From Hyphomicrobiales bacterium (lineage in GTDB: Bacteria; Pseudomonadota; Alphaproteobacteria; Rhizobiales; Rhizobiaceae), in the NCBI GenBank assembly GCA_900472605.1, contig UCJD01000012.1, forward strand, positions 62,001-126,000: a stretch of DNA of 64,000 nt. The letters are read 5' to 3'. The translations under genes and the position numbers were made by a program. The notes below the pieces were generated by a model. That model had not been told where the DNA came from. It made no database searches and worked only from the letters and a program-made list of their open reading frames with translations. Below, piece after piece: positions 24,677 through 35,614 of this stretch (positions within the stretch are counted from its first letter, which is position 1; each line of letters begins with the position of its first letter).

Positions 24677-25572
24677 TGTTCGGACTCCTCATGCTTCTGT
24701 GTCCAGCGCAGGTAGGGCACGACGATCACGATGGTGATGAGCAGCAGGACGACGGAGATCGCGGCGCCTCGGCCGAAGTCGAAAATCTGCATCGCCTGCG
24801 TGAAGGCCCAGAGCGCCAACATCTGCGTGGATTGTGCTGGTCCACCGCCGGTCAGGCCGTAGACGATGTCGAATGCCTTCAGCGACGATATGATCGACAG
24901 CACGAGCACGATGGTCATGGTGGTGCGCAGCGCCGGAAACGTCACGTGCTTGAAGATCGCCCAGCGGCCGGCGCCGTCGATGCGGGCAGCCTCGACCAGC
25001 GTCTGCGACACGTTCTGAAGGCCAGCCAGGAAAAGGACCATCGAAAAGCCGACAGACTGCCAGAGATAGGCGACGAAGACGGAGTAAAGCGCGATATTCC
25101 TGTCCCCGAGCCAGTCCTTGATCCACATCTGCAGGCCCATATTGGTCATGAGCTGGCTGAAAAGACCGAAGAAAGGGTCGTACATCCACTTCCACATCGT
25201 CGCGACCGCGATCGGCGCGATGATAACGGGGAGGTAGAAGATGGCGCGGAAGGTATTTCGCCCGAAGATCTTCTGGTTGAGCGTCAGCGCCAGAAGCAGG
25301 CCGACCATCGGCGGAAAGGCGACCGACATGATGGTCCAGATGACTGTATTCTTGAAGGCCACCCAGAACACCGGGTCGCGGGTAAAGATGTACTGATAAT
25401 TGGCCAGGCCGACGAACGGGCGCTGTGGGTCGAGGCCGTTCCATTTCTGGAAGCTGAGCACCACGACGTTCAGCATGGGGTAAAGCGCGAAGACCGCGTA
25501 GATCGCCATTGCCGGCGCGAGCAGGAGCAAAGCCTGGAAACGGGGATCGTGTGTTCGGTTTTTGAAAGACAT
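24673..25572 (-). CDS. CUT1 sugar ABC transporter permease (MalF/UgpA-like)
   Basis: About six membrane helices in 299 residues, with the EAA motif TLVEAARIDGAGRWAIFKHV near residues 200-220, as in MalF/UgpA. The start at 25572 (MSFKNRTHDPRF) fits family length; the longer in-frame version was rejected. It pairs with the MalG-like permease to form the membrane channel. Confidence 0.9.
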   Translation of the reverse strand: MSFKNRTHDPRFQALLLLAPAMAIYAVFALYPMLNVVVLSFQKWNGLDPQRPFVGLANYQYIFTRDPVFWVAFKNTVIWTIMSVAFPPMVGLLLALTLNQKIFGRNTFRAIFYLPVIIAPIAVATMWKWMYDPFFGLFSQLMTNMGLQMWIKDWLGDRNIALYSVFVAYLWQSVGFSMVLFLAGLQNVSQTLVEAARIDGAGRWAIFKHVTFPALRTTMTIVLVLSIISSLKAFDIVYGLTGGGPAQSTQMLALWAFTQAMQIFDFGRGAAISVVLLLITIVIVVPYLRWTQKHEESEQ

Positions 25573-25673
25573 GGGAATCTGCTCCGCACGACAGGTGTCT
25601 GGCGAGTGGCATTGAATAGAGCGGTGGTCGGCCCCGATCACAGCGGGACCGACCGGCGTCCTGGGAGGAGGAC

Positions 25674-26912
25674 TTAGCTGCGACCGGCGATGAAGGTCTG
25701 CAGCTGCTTGGCCGCGTCTGCCGGCGCCGTGTTGCCGGCGGCGACGTCGTTGATGACGCGGAAGTATTCGGTCGTGACGTCGAGCGGGAAGGCCTGGTCG
25801 CCGTTCATGTAGACCTTGCCGTAGGTCTTGAAGACATCAAGCCATTTCGCTTCCAGCGGCTTCTGGTTCGCGTAGGTCACGTTCTTGTTGACCGACGTGG
25901 AGCTGATCTGCCCGACGAGATCCTGCTGGACCTTGGTCGACAGGAAGTAATCGAGGAACTTCGCCGCCAGGTCCGGATGCGGGCTCTTCGTGCTGATGTA
26001 GTTGTACTCGGCAAAGCCGTATAGGCGCTGCGTGTTGGTCGGGAACGGGAACATGCCGTAATCGTCGAGATTGGCGCCGCTCGTATCGAGCTGGCTGACC
26101 AGCCAGTCGCCTTCCAGCATCATGGCCGCGCGACCGGCCGTGAACAGGCTAAAGGACTGCTTGTTGTCGATGCCCATGAAGGGCTGCAGCGTGTAGTCCT
26201 TCGTCCACTTGGCGAATTCGGTGAATGCATCGGTGGCGCAAGGCTCGGTGGACCAATCGGCCTTCATCGCCTTCAGCGCGTCGTGCTTGTCAGCACCGCA
26301 CTTCGTCTCCAGGATGACGTCCATCAGGCGCATGACGTGCCAGTTGACCGACCCGCCGAAGGTGAAGGCGGGGATGCCAGCTGCCTTCAGCTTTTCCGCG
26401 TCGGCGAGAAACTCTTCGTAGGTCTTTGGCTCTTCGGTAATGCCTGCCTGCTGGAACAGCTTCTTGTTGTAATAGACGGCTTCACCCTTGAAGGTGAAGG
26501 GAACGCCATGCTTGCCGCCCGGATAGAGGTCGGCGAATGCGGCGGCCGCGGGCAGCAGCTCATCGTTCCATTTGTATTCGGTGTAATATTTGTCGAGCGG
26601 CGCCGAAAGGCCAGCCTTCACATATTCGCCGCCCAGGCCGAGGCCTGCCCAGCTGAAGTAGATGTCGGGACCCTTGTTCGAGCCGGCCGCGACACGCAGC
26701 GCGGTCTTGTGCTCATCGATGGCGCGCTGAACGATCTCGACCTTCGTGCCGTGATTTGCAGCTTCGAAGTCGGTTGCGACCTTCTTCAGCGCGACGTTGG
26801 CGGCGTTGTTGTCGAAGTTCAGCGTCCAGAGCGTCAGGTCTTCCGCTTTCAGGCTCGTCGCAGTGATCGCGAGCACGGATAGCGTGGCCATAAGTGTAGT
26901 CTTGATCGTCAT
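25674..26912 (-). CDS. CUT1 extracellular sugar-binding protein
   Basis: The 412-residue protein starts with a signal peptide (MTIKTTLMATLSVLAITATS, cleaved after LKA). The mature part is a family 1 solute-binding fold: LTLWTLNFDNNAAN, GKHGVPFTFKGEAVYYNKKL and the FLDYFLS helix near the C-terminus. The ligand is probably a glycoside or short oligosaccharide that the co-encoded hydrolase then cleaves. The gene is first in its operon, facing the ROK regulator. Confidence 0.88.
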   Translation of the reverse strand: MTIKTTLMATLSVLAITATSLKAEDLTLWTLNFDNNAANVALKKVATDFEAANHGTKVEIVQRAIDEHKTALRVAAGSNKGPDIYFSWAGLGLGGEYVKAGLSAPLDKYYTEYKWNDELLPAAAAFADLYPGGKHGVPFTFKGEAVYYNKKLFQQAGITEEPKTYEEFLADAEKLKAAGIPAFTFGGSVNWHVMRLMDVILETKCGADKHDALKAMKADWSTEPCATDAFTEFAKWTKDYTLQPFMGIDNKQSFSLFTAGRAAMMLEGDWLVSQLDTSGANLDDYGMFPFPTNTQRLYGFAEYNYISTKSPHPDLAAKFLDYFLSTKVQQDLVGQISSTSVNKNVTYANQKPLEAKWLDVFKTYGKVYMNGDQAFPLDVTTEYFRVINDVAAGNTAPADAAKQLQTFIAGRS

Positions 26913-26984
26913 TAAACCCTCCCTTGTGCGGTCCTCTCCGCTAATGCGCACACTCTCGAAAATTCCGATTGGAGTCAAGACTTA

Positions 26985-27049
26985 TTTCGTAACTGAACAA
27001 AGTCGATTGCATCGTCGCCCATAGTCGGGCTTAATGTTTCGCAACTGCA
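26985..27049. promoter_or_regulatory. Direct repeat TTTCGYAACTGMA, candidate ROK operator
   Basis: TTTCGTAACTGAA at 26985-26997 and TTTCGCAACTGCA at 27037-27049 differ at two of 13 positions and are 52 bases apart, close to five helical turns. They lie in the shared upstream region of the sugar-import operon and the ROK gene. Confidence 0.45.
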
Positions 27050-27144
27050 GATTTTGCCCCCGAAATAGGCGCCATTATTTTCTAATGAGAAATATGTTGC
27101 GACCAAGTGTCGAGTCAGGGCTATTTCATGGGGAGGAGCTATGA

Positions 27145-28344
27145 ATGGTTGGCATCAGGGAACTTTTCGAGGATCAGACCGCGCCGGCAGGCCGCATCGT
27201 GCGCGCGATCGCGGCGATAGGATCGGCAACTGCAACGCAGCTGGTGAAGTCGACTGGACTAGCGCGGTCGACTGTGTCCACGCTTCTCACCGAACTGAAA
27301 GACAGCGGTGTCGTTCTCGACGTCGATACGAAGAGCAATGGCTTCGGGCGACCATCGCAGCTCTTGTCGCTGAACCCGGCCGCGGGCCGCTGCGCCGGCG
27401 TGCTTCTCGGACTCGGTGAAATCCGGATCGCGATCTGCGATCTCGCCCACACCGTGTTGTCGGATATCTGGTTCGCCATGGACACGGACTATACGCCCGA
27501 GGACGCCGCCAGATGTGTGCGCGCGAGCCTTGAGGAGCAGTGCGTAGTGCTCGGCGTGGACATGTCCGAGCTGCTGGGCGTCGGCTTGGCGATTTCCGCG
27601 CCGGTCTCCTATGACGGTGAGATACTCAACGGCTCCATCCTGCCGACATGGTGCGGTACGAATATCGCCGATGTGTTTTCCGAGCAGCTCGGTTGCCCTA
27701 TCCACGTCGAGAACGAGAGCCATTGCGGTGCGCTCGCGGAAATGACGTGGGGAGCGGCGGTCGGGGAGACGAACTTCGTCTTGTTCAAGTTCGATCTCGG
27801 CATCGGCGGCGCCATCGTCATCGACGGCACGGTGCAGCGCGGCGCTCATGGATATGCTGCCGAGTTCGGCCACATGTCGCTTGATCCGCGCGGACCGCTA
27901 TGTCGCTGCGGCAATCGGGGCTGTCTCGAGACCTTCGCCGGCGGGTTCCAGCTGCTCAGATACGCCGAACAATCCTTCGGCGAACCCGTCACCATCGAAC
28001 AGTTCGTCGAACGCGCCCGCAATGGCGATGCCGGATACGCGCGGCTTGTCGATGATGCGGCCGAGATCGCAGGCTGGGGGATGGGGGTCGCCTTCACCAT
28101 CCTCAATCCGCCTTTGTTCATTATCGCCGGCAAGCTGGCCGAGGTGGGCAAGAGTTTCATTGATGGCCTCGAGCGAAGCTTCGCTCGCCACTCCGTCGCG
28201 CCGCCTGCCCATTCGCCGGAAAAGCGCAGGCCTCGTTTCGTCGTGGGCACGTTCCGCGGCAATGACGATACCGTCATGGGCGCGGTGGCGCTCGTGTTGA
28301 GGCAACACGGACGCATCGTCCACGACGCTTCGCCGGCCTCTTGA
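27145..28344 (+). CDS. ROK-family transcriptional regulator (NagC/XylR type)
   Basis: 399 residues with an N-terminal winged helix (about 15-70; SATATQLVKSTGLARSTVST) and a ROK sugar-kinase-like domain (about 80-385). The zinc motif CRCGNRGCLET is present near residue 254, preceded by GHMSLDP. The segment LFKFDLGIGGAIVIDG is the degenerate ATP site. It is divergent from the CUT1/hydrolase operon and is likely its repressor. GGGAGGAG precedes the start closely. Confidence 0.88.
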   Translation: MVGIRELFEDQTAPAGRIVRAIAAIGSATATQLVKSTGLARSTVSTLLTELKDSGVVLDVDTKSNGFGRPSQLLSLNPAAGRCAGVLLGLGEIRIAICDLAHTVLSDIWFAMDTDYTPEDAARCVRASLEEQCVVLGVDMSELLGVGLAISAPVSYDGEILNGSILPTWCGTNIADVFSEQLGCPIHVENESHCGALAEMTWGAAVGETNFVLFKFDLGIGGAIVIDGTVQRGAHGYAAEFGHMSLDPRGPLCRCGNRGCLETFAGGFQLLRYAEQSFGEPVTIEQFVERARNGDAGYARLVDDAAEIAGWGMGVAFTILNPPLFIIAGKLAEVGKSFIDGLERSFARHSVAPPAHSPEKRRPRFVVGTFRGNDDTVMGAVALVLRQHGRIVHDASPAS

Positions 28345-28372
28345 TTGCCGAAACGGCAGTTCAGTGCATACC

Positions 28373-29017
28373 TTATTCCGCCGACAAGACGTTTCGGATG
28401 CTTGATATGACCATGGTGGCGGACGCTGCTCCAGGGTCGATATGGCCGAGAGACCGCTCGCCAAGCCGCGCCGAGCGTCCTTTGCTCGCAACCATGTCCT
28501 TGGTCGAATCGCGCCCCCGTTCGGCCGCTTGCAGCGCCTTTGAAAGGCATTGCCGCAAGCTGTCGCCGCGCGTTCTGGCCGCCTCGCAGGCCGCCGCGGC
28601 GGGTGCCCAGGCGTCTACCATCGTCTTCTCGCCGATCTCGGCCTTGCCGCGGTCCTGGATACCCTTGGCGAGCGCGGTGAAGATTTCGAGCAGATCATCG
28701 TCACCAAGAGCGGCCTTGCCCTTCACTGCTGCGCCGGCCCGCATGAAGGCGGTCGCGTAAAGCGGGCCGGAGGAGGCTCCGACGGCATTGAGGAACGCCT
28801 TGGCAGCCGTGTTGAAGAGCGTCGTCGGATCTGTAGCAGCAGGATCCAGCGCGCCGGTCGCCTTGGCTGCAGCCGCAAAGCCGAGCTCCATGGCGATCCC
28901 GTGGTCGGCGTCGCCGATGACGCCGTCCAGCTGGCACAGATTGTCTCGCTCGGCAGTCATCACGTCGGCTATATCCTGGAAGAGGCGCTGGAGGTCGCTC
29001 GTGGTCGCCACACCCAT
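28373..29017 (-). CDS. dhaL: DhaL-type kinase subunit (dihydroxyacetone/L-erythrulose kinase)
   Basis: The 214-residue helical domain binds ATP and Mg2+: the DGVIGDADHGIAMELGF region near residues 30-46 carries the Asp ligands, and GASSGPLYATAFMRAG near 80-95 is the phosphate loop. The ATG at 29017 overlaps the dhaK stop (TGATG), so the longer in-frame start was rejected. Together with DhaK it phosphorylates dihydroxyacetone-like ketoses. In this apiose locus L-erythrulose is a plausible substrate, matching the LerK activity known in tetrose pathways. Confidence 0.82.
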   Translation of the reverse strand: MGVATTSDLQRLFQDIADVMTAERDNLCQLDGVIGDADHGIAMELGFAAAAKATGALDPAATDPTTLFNTAAKAFLNAVGASSGPLYATAFMRAGAAVKGKAALGDDDLLEIFTALAKGIQDRGKAEIGEKTMVDAWAPAAAACEAARTRGDSLRQCLSKALQAAERGRDSTKDMVASKGRSARLGERSLGHIDPGAASATMVISSIRNVLSAE

Positions 29018-30033
29018 CAGATCACCTTTCCGCTGCGAAACATCGCACAGTCGCAAGGGTGGTCGATCAGCATCTGTAATTCGTCATCAAGGCTCATCAG
29101 TGTGACCGATGCACCAGCCATTTCGAGCGAGGTGCAATAGTTTCCGACGAGCGAGGTGTGAATGACGAGGCCAGCCTCGTCCAGCCGCGCCTTCACCCGG
29201 CGCATGATGATGTAAAGTTCCATCAGTGGCGTGGAGCCCAGCGAGTTGATCAGGACGGCCACGCGCGTGCCCGGCGTGATGACTGCATCCTTCAGTATCG
29301 CGTCAAGCAGCTCGTCGGTCACCGCGTCGGCCGGTCTCAGCGTTTCGCGTGAGACGCCGGGCTCGCCATGGATGCCCATGCCGACTTCCATCTCATCGTC
29401 GCCGATCTCGAAATTCGGCCGTAACGTTTGCGGCAGCGAGCACGGGGATAGCGCCACGCCCATTGTGAAAGTGTGGTCGTTGGCCTTGCGTGCGATGCGC
29501 TCGACTTCGTCGAGCGGGTACATCAGGTCACAGGCGGCGCCCGCGGCTTTGAAGACGAAAACGTTGCCGGCCACGCCGCGCCGTTTTTCTCTCTGGTCGC
29601 GAGGCGCGGAGGCGACGTCGTCGGTGGTCACCACTGTGCGCACCTCGATATCGTCCATGGCAAGCATTTCCGCAGCCATGTCGAAGTTCATCACGTCGCC
29701 GGCATAGTTTCCGTACATGAAGAGAACGCCTGCGCCATGATCAACTGCCTTTGCGCATTCGATGATTGGGTCGGGGGGAGGCGAGGCAAAGACGTTGCCG
29801 ACAGCGGCAGCATCCGCCAGTCCCCTGCCGACGAAACCAAGGAAACTCGGTTCGTGGCCAGAGCCGCCACCGATCATCAATCCCACCTTGCCATCGCGCG
29901 GGCCGTGCTTCGCAACGATCGATCGCGGCGATCCATCGACGGCGTAGAGATGATCAGGATGTGCTGCGAGGATGCCCTCGAGCATTTCGTCGACCGCCGC
30001 GCCGCCGTCATTGATAAGCTTTTTGGTCTTCAC
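29017..30033 (-). CDS. dhaK: DhaK-type kinase subunit (dihydroxyacetone/L-erythrulose-binding)
   Basis: 338 residues of the DhaK fold. The GGGSGHEPSFLGFVGRG signature near 55-71 and YGNYAGDVMNFDMA near 106-119 are clear. The substrate-binding histidine that forms a hemiaminal with the carbonyl should lie in the GMGIHGEPG segment near 215-225. It pairs with the overlapping dhaL. No PTS DhaM or other Dha genes are present, so the ATP-dependent DhaK/DhaL form is likely. It lies 58 bases beyond apnL. Confidence 0.83.
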   Translation of the reverse strand: MKTKKLINDGGAAVDEMLEGILAAHPDHLYAVDGSPRSIVAKHGPRDGKVGLMIGGGSGHEPSFLGFVGRGLADAAAVGNVFASPPPDPIIECAKAVDHGAGVLFMYGNYAGDVMNFDMAAEMLAMDDIEVRTVVTTDDVASAPRDQREKRRGVAGNVFVFKAAGAACDLMYPLDEVERIARKANDHTFTMGVALSPCSLPQTLRPNFEIGDDEMEVGMGIHGEPGVSRETLRPADAVTDELLDAILKDAVITPGTRVAVLINSLGSTPLMELYIIMRRVKARLDEAGLVIHTSLVGNYCTSLEMAGASVTLMSLDDELQMLIDHPCDCAMFRSGKVI

Positions 30034-30091
30034 GCTAATCCTCCCGATTGCCGCGTCTGCAAGGCTATAGCTACGCCTTCCAGACGCAAGA

Positions 30092-31972
30092 TCAATCCGA
30101 AAGCGCGACGGATGTCGCCTGATATGGGGAAAGAGTGAGCACGCCGCCCATCAACGCGTCGGAGAGCCTGAGCGATCCGAGATCGACGTCCTGCTCGCTG
30201 CTGGTGATGTTGACGATCCAGAGCGCTGCGTCCGTCGCTCCCTTCGTCGCGAACGCGAGAACGCGCGATGGGTTGGAGGAGAGGCACTCCCGCCACTCGG
30301 TGCCGGCGAGACCGGCGAGTGTTTTGACCGCGTTGAAGAGCGGACGATGTCCATCATCGGTGAAGGGCTCATCATGGCCAGCAAGGAGACCGAAATTTCC
30401 GGTCAGAGCCGAAAGTGTCAGGCATTCCAGATCGGCCTCCAACACCTTCGCCACATAGCCCATTGCGAAGGCTTGCGCGAAGAGACCGTTGTGACGCGGA
30501 TCGGTATTGGCCATCGGCATGCGGACGCCCTTCGGGTTGTCCATGGTTCGGCTCCCGTAAGGATTTTGCCGCATGGGAATAGTCGATGGGCCGATGCGAT
30601 AGGGCTTGTCGCCATAGATGGCGCGGACCGATCGGGTGATGAAGGGCAGGGCCTCCAATGTCTGCATGACGCTGAGGTCGTCGGCGGCATGGACGATCGG
30701 GTTGGTGCAGTGGCTGATGAAGGAAAGCGGTTCTGATGGAACACGCTTGCGATTGAGCTCGGTGAAATAGCTGAGCATGCCGCCGCCGATGCGGATATCG
30801 GGGAATGCCGCATGCGCGGCCTCGTTGACATCTTCCAGCGGCGGGCATTCCGGCCACTTGCTGCCCGGCGGTGTCGATTGGCGATCGACCGATGGCGAGA
30901 TGATGATCGCATCTGGCTGGAAGCCGGCTTCGCGCATCTGCGTTGCGATCAGCTTGGTCTCATCAAGCAGCGGCTGCTTGCATGGCAGCGCTATCTCGAG
31001 CGTCGACCTGCCGGGATGAAGTTTGGCAACTTCGGCAAAGCGTCGGAAGGCTTCCGCCCCATGCCCGACCGTCGGGTCGAAATGGAAGAGCAGTTCCTGC
31101 GGCTTGACCTCGTCGAGCGCAGCGCTCGCCTTGACCACGGCGTCTGCCTCCTCCGGCGTGATGATCACGCCAATCGCAGGCATCCGCCCGCGAGGCTCGC
31201 CGAGCGTCAACGTCGTCGGCGACGAATGCCCATTGGTCGTCGCGGTGGATGGCTTTGCGCGCTTGTCGGCAATATCGAGGACAACGCGCTGTTTGACCGT
31301 TTCGCCAGCCGGAATCTGGTAGGGCCAAGGCAGGGCGAGGGGACGCACGTAGGTCTTGTAGGAGGCATCCGACCAGTTACGCTGGTCTTCCATCTCGAAT
31401 ACATCGCCTTCCATGCCGCATCGCGCCGTCACGTTGGTCATGACGGTGTGGGTGATCGCGGTCATGTTCATGAACGGCTGCCATGGCTCGATCAGATCAG
31501 GGAACCGGGTCTCGACGCGTTGTCCGTCGGCATGCTCGACGGTAACGGGTGTGCCCGCCACGCCGACGATTGGGTGGAGAATGCAGAAGCCGCAGCGGTT
31601 GGTCTCAAAGCCCGTGCGGGAGATCGCATCGGCCTCGAAAACGAGAGGCGCGCCCGCTTGCGCCGAGATGCGCACGCGGATCGACAGTTCGGTCGCATCC
31701 GGCGCCTTGCAAAGGGCGGTGTAGCGGACCGAAAAGGCACCGTCTCCCTGCTCGATCGTCAGGTCGGCGATATCGGGCGAATAGGTGCCCCAGTCGCGAT
31801 CACGCACGAGATAGGAGACGGCGCGCAGCACCTCCACGCCGTCATAAGCGATCGTGCGCAGATTACCGTCGCTGAGATCAGCGGTCAGCCTGCCCGCGGT
31901 GAGGCGGATCGGCTTCTGCTCAAGCGCGTGCGTTCCGTAAATCCGGAATGTATCCGACGATGCGCTGCTCAT
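30092..31972 (-). CDS. apnL: D-apionate lactonase
   Basis: 626 residues, no signal peptide, so cytoplasmic. The N-terminal half is a beta-rich domain with the ELSIRVRIS and NRCGFCILHPI segments; the C-terminal half resembles a TIM barrel. The sequence and the position directly after an ApsD-type dehydrogenase match the D-apionate lactonase described for apiose pathways (Carter and co-workers, 2018), which opens D-apionolactone to D-apionate. The start overlaps the apsD stop (ATGA). I identified it from pattern and context, not alignment. Confidence 0.75.
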   Translation of the reverse strand: MSSASSDTFRIYGTHALEQKPIRLTAGRLTADLSDGNLRTIAYDGVEVLRAVSYLVRDRDWGTYSPDIADLTIEQGDGAFSVRYTALCKAPDATELSIRVRISAQAGAPLVFEADAISRTGFETNRCGFCILHPIVGVAGTPVTVEHADGQRVETRFPDLIEPWQPFMNMTAITHTVMTNVTARCGMEGDVFEMEDQRNWSDASYKTYVRPLALPWPYQIPAGETVKQRVVLDIADKRAKPSTATTNGHSSPTTLTLGEPRGRMPAIGVIITPEEADAVVKASAALDEVKPQELLFHFDPTVGHGAEAFRRFAEVAKLHPGRSTLEIALPCKQPLLDETKLIATQMREAGFQPDAIIISPSVDRQSTPPGSKWPECPPLEDVNEAAHAAFPDIRIGGGMLSYFTELNRKRVPSEPLSFISHCTNPIVHAADDLSVMQTLEALPFITRSVRAIYGDKPYRIGPSTIPMRQNPYGSRTMDNPKGVRMPMANTDPRHNGLFAQAFAMGYVAKVLEADLECLTLSALTGNFGLLAGHDEPFTDDGHRPLFNAVKTLAGLAGTEWRECLSSNPSRVLAFATKGATDAALWIVNITSSEQDVDLGSLRLSDALMGGVLTLSPYQATSVALSD

Positions 31973-33003
31973 CGCAGCATCGCCTTGACGTCGACCGTCT
32001 GGCCGCTGGCGGCGCTTTCATAGGCGGCCTCGACGAGCGCGAAGGTCTTGAGGTTGTCGGCACCCGAGGTCGAGGTCTCGCCGCCGGCAGCCAGCCGCTC
32101 GGCCCAATGCTGCTGAATGGCGTAGACGCTTTCCTGGATATTGTGCCAGGGGCGCGAAGCCCAGGAGAGCAGGGTCGGCGACACGTCCGAAATCTCGGTG
32201 CCGTTCTTGCCGGTGACTTCGAGCCGATAGCCCTGCGACAGGCGGATGCTGCCTTCAGTGCCGTCGAGTTCGATCAGCGTCTCGGGGAAAGGCTCGCTGG
32301 AAAGCTTGGAGGCGTAGCTGACGTCGACGACCGAGGTCGCGCCGTTTTCGTGGTCGAGCAGGATGGTGGCGACGTCTTCGCCCTTGATCTTCGGGTTCAC
32401 CCGTTTCGTGCGGGCGCTGAGTGTGTTGACATCGCCCAGAATGTAGCGGGCGATATCGAGCGTGTGGATGCCGAGATCCTCGATGATGAAGCGCTCGCCT
32501 TCCGCCAGGTAGGGTTGGCCGGAGAAGACGTCGTAGCCCGAACGGAACGAGAAACGGCCCCAGAAGGGCTTGCCGATGGTGCCGGCTTCCAGAACCTTCC
32601 TTACGGCCTGGATCGGCGTCTGCCAGCGGAAGTTCTCGTGCACCATTAGAGGCAGGCCGGCATCGGCGCAGACCTTCACCATGGCCTTGGCGTCATCGAG
32701 CGTCTTGGCAAACGGCTTCTGGCAGATCGCCGGCACGCCATGCGCCGCAGCCATCTCCACCAGAGCGCGGTGACTCTGGACGGTGGTAGCTATATCGACG
32801 AAATCGAAGCCGCCATCGGCAAACATCTGCGCCGCATCGCTGTAGCGGCGCTCGATGCCGAACTGGTCGCCGACGATCTTCAGCCGCTCGGGATCGCGAT
32901 CGCAGATCGCCACGATCGAGGCGCCGGCCACATCCTGCCACGCATGCATCTGGTTGACCGCGAAAAAGCCGCAGCCGATGAGTGCGCCATTCAGTTCCGT
33001 CAT
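31969..33003 (-). CDS. apsD: D-apiose dehydrogenase (Gfo/Idh/MocA family)
   Basis: 344 residues with a Rossmann domain (GCGFFAVNQMHAW near 11-23; ICDRDPERL) and the EKP-type motif VPAICQKPFAKTLDDA near residues 90-105, whose Lys is catalytic. The C-terminal alpha/beta domain includes EDLGIHTLDIARYILGD with the family's catalytic Asp/His. ApsD oxidises D-apiose to D-apionolactone with NAD+. Family membership is certain; apiose specificity is inferred from the surrounding ApnL, ApnO, OiaK and OiaX genes. An overlap with apnL and a 3-base gap to the permease gene place it in the import operon. Confidence 0.8.
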   Translation of the reverse strand: MTELNGALIGCGFFAVNQMHAWQDVAGASIVAICDRDPERLKIVGDQFGIERRYSDAAQMFADGGFDFVDIATTVQSHRALVEMAAAHGVPAICQKPFAKTLDDAKAMVKVCADAGLPLMVHENFRWQTPIQAVRKVLEAGTIGKPFWGRFSFRSGYDVFSGQPYLAEGERFIIEDLGIHTLDIARYILGDVNTLSARTKRVNPKIKGEDVATILLDHENGATSVVDVSYASKLSSEPFPETLIELDGTEGSIRLSQGYRLEVTGKNGTEISDVSPTLLSWASRPWHNIQESVYAIQQHWAERLAAGGETSTSGADNLKTFALVEAAYESAASGQTVDVKAMLR

Positions 33004-33006
33004 TGC

Positions 33007-34067
33007 TTATCCTGCCTTTGCCATTTGCATGAGTGTCACGCGCTGTTGCAGACGGCGCTGGGCCTGATCCACGACAACCGCGATGATGATCACCAAGCCC
33101 TTGATGACCATCTGCCAGAAGGATGACACGCCCATCATCACGAGGCCATCGGAGAGAATGCCGATGACGAAGGCGCCGATGATCGTGCCGCCGATCGTGC
33201 CGCGTCCGCCCGACATCGACGTACCGCCGAGAACCGCCGCGGCGATCGCGTTCAGCTCGAAGCTCTCGCCTGTGGCCGGATGCGAGGCCATCAGCTCCGA
33301 GGAGATGATGAGGCCGACGATCGCCGCGCAGAGCCCGGAGAACATGTAGACGAAGATCTTCACCACATCGACACGGATACCGGACATCCGCGCAGCACGC
33401 TCGTTGCCGCCGACCGCGAAGATATGACGGCCGATCGGCGTCGAACGTGCGACGTAGCCGGCAATTAGGGCGAGCACGATCAGAATCCAGATCGAGACCG
33501 GAAGGCCGAGCATGCGCCCGGCGCCGAAGACGTCGAAGCCCGTTGTCATGTATTCCGGCTTGCCGACGAGATTGGGGAAGGTCTGTCCGTCGGACGAGAG
33601 AAGTGCGAGGCCACGGGCGATGTAAAGCGTGCCGAGCGTCGCGATGAACGGCGCGACGTTGAGTTTGGTAATTAGCAACCCGTTGATCAGGCCGATCGCG
33701 AGGCCGACGGCCAGCGTGATCAGCACGATCTCGTAGATGTTGAAGAAGATCGTGTAGCCGATCGGCAGTTCGACGCCGTTGAGGATCAGCGCGCCCGCCA
33801 CCATGCCGCAGAGGCCGACGATCGAACCGACCGACAGGTCGATGCCGCCGGTGATGATGACGAAGGTCATGCCCATGGCCAGGAAGGCGTTGAGCGCGAC
33901 GTGCTTTGACATCAGGATCATGTTCGCGGTCGATGTGAAATTCGGCGCGAAGATCGCGAAGAAGATGATCACGGCGAAGAGCGCGATGAAGGTTCTGAGC
34001 TTCATTAGTGTCAGGAGAATGGAGCCGCTTGATTGCTTGGCCCCGAAAGTTGAAGAGGTGTTCGCCG

Positions 34068-34071
<4 letters not shown>
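33007..34071 (-). CDS. Ribose-type (CUT2) ABC transporter permease, apiose import
   Basis: 354 residues with about ten hydrophobic segments and the RbsC/AraH motifs ITGGIDLSVGSIVGLCGM near residue 75-92, GGNERAARMSGIRV near 205 and AAVLGGTSMSGGRGTIGGT near 265-283. It would form the homodimeric membrane channel. It overlaps the ATPase gene by four bases. In the apiose locus it probably carries D-apiose. Confidence 0.87.
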
Positions 34072-35612
<1,541 letters not shown>

Positions 35613-35614
35613 CG

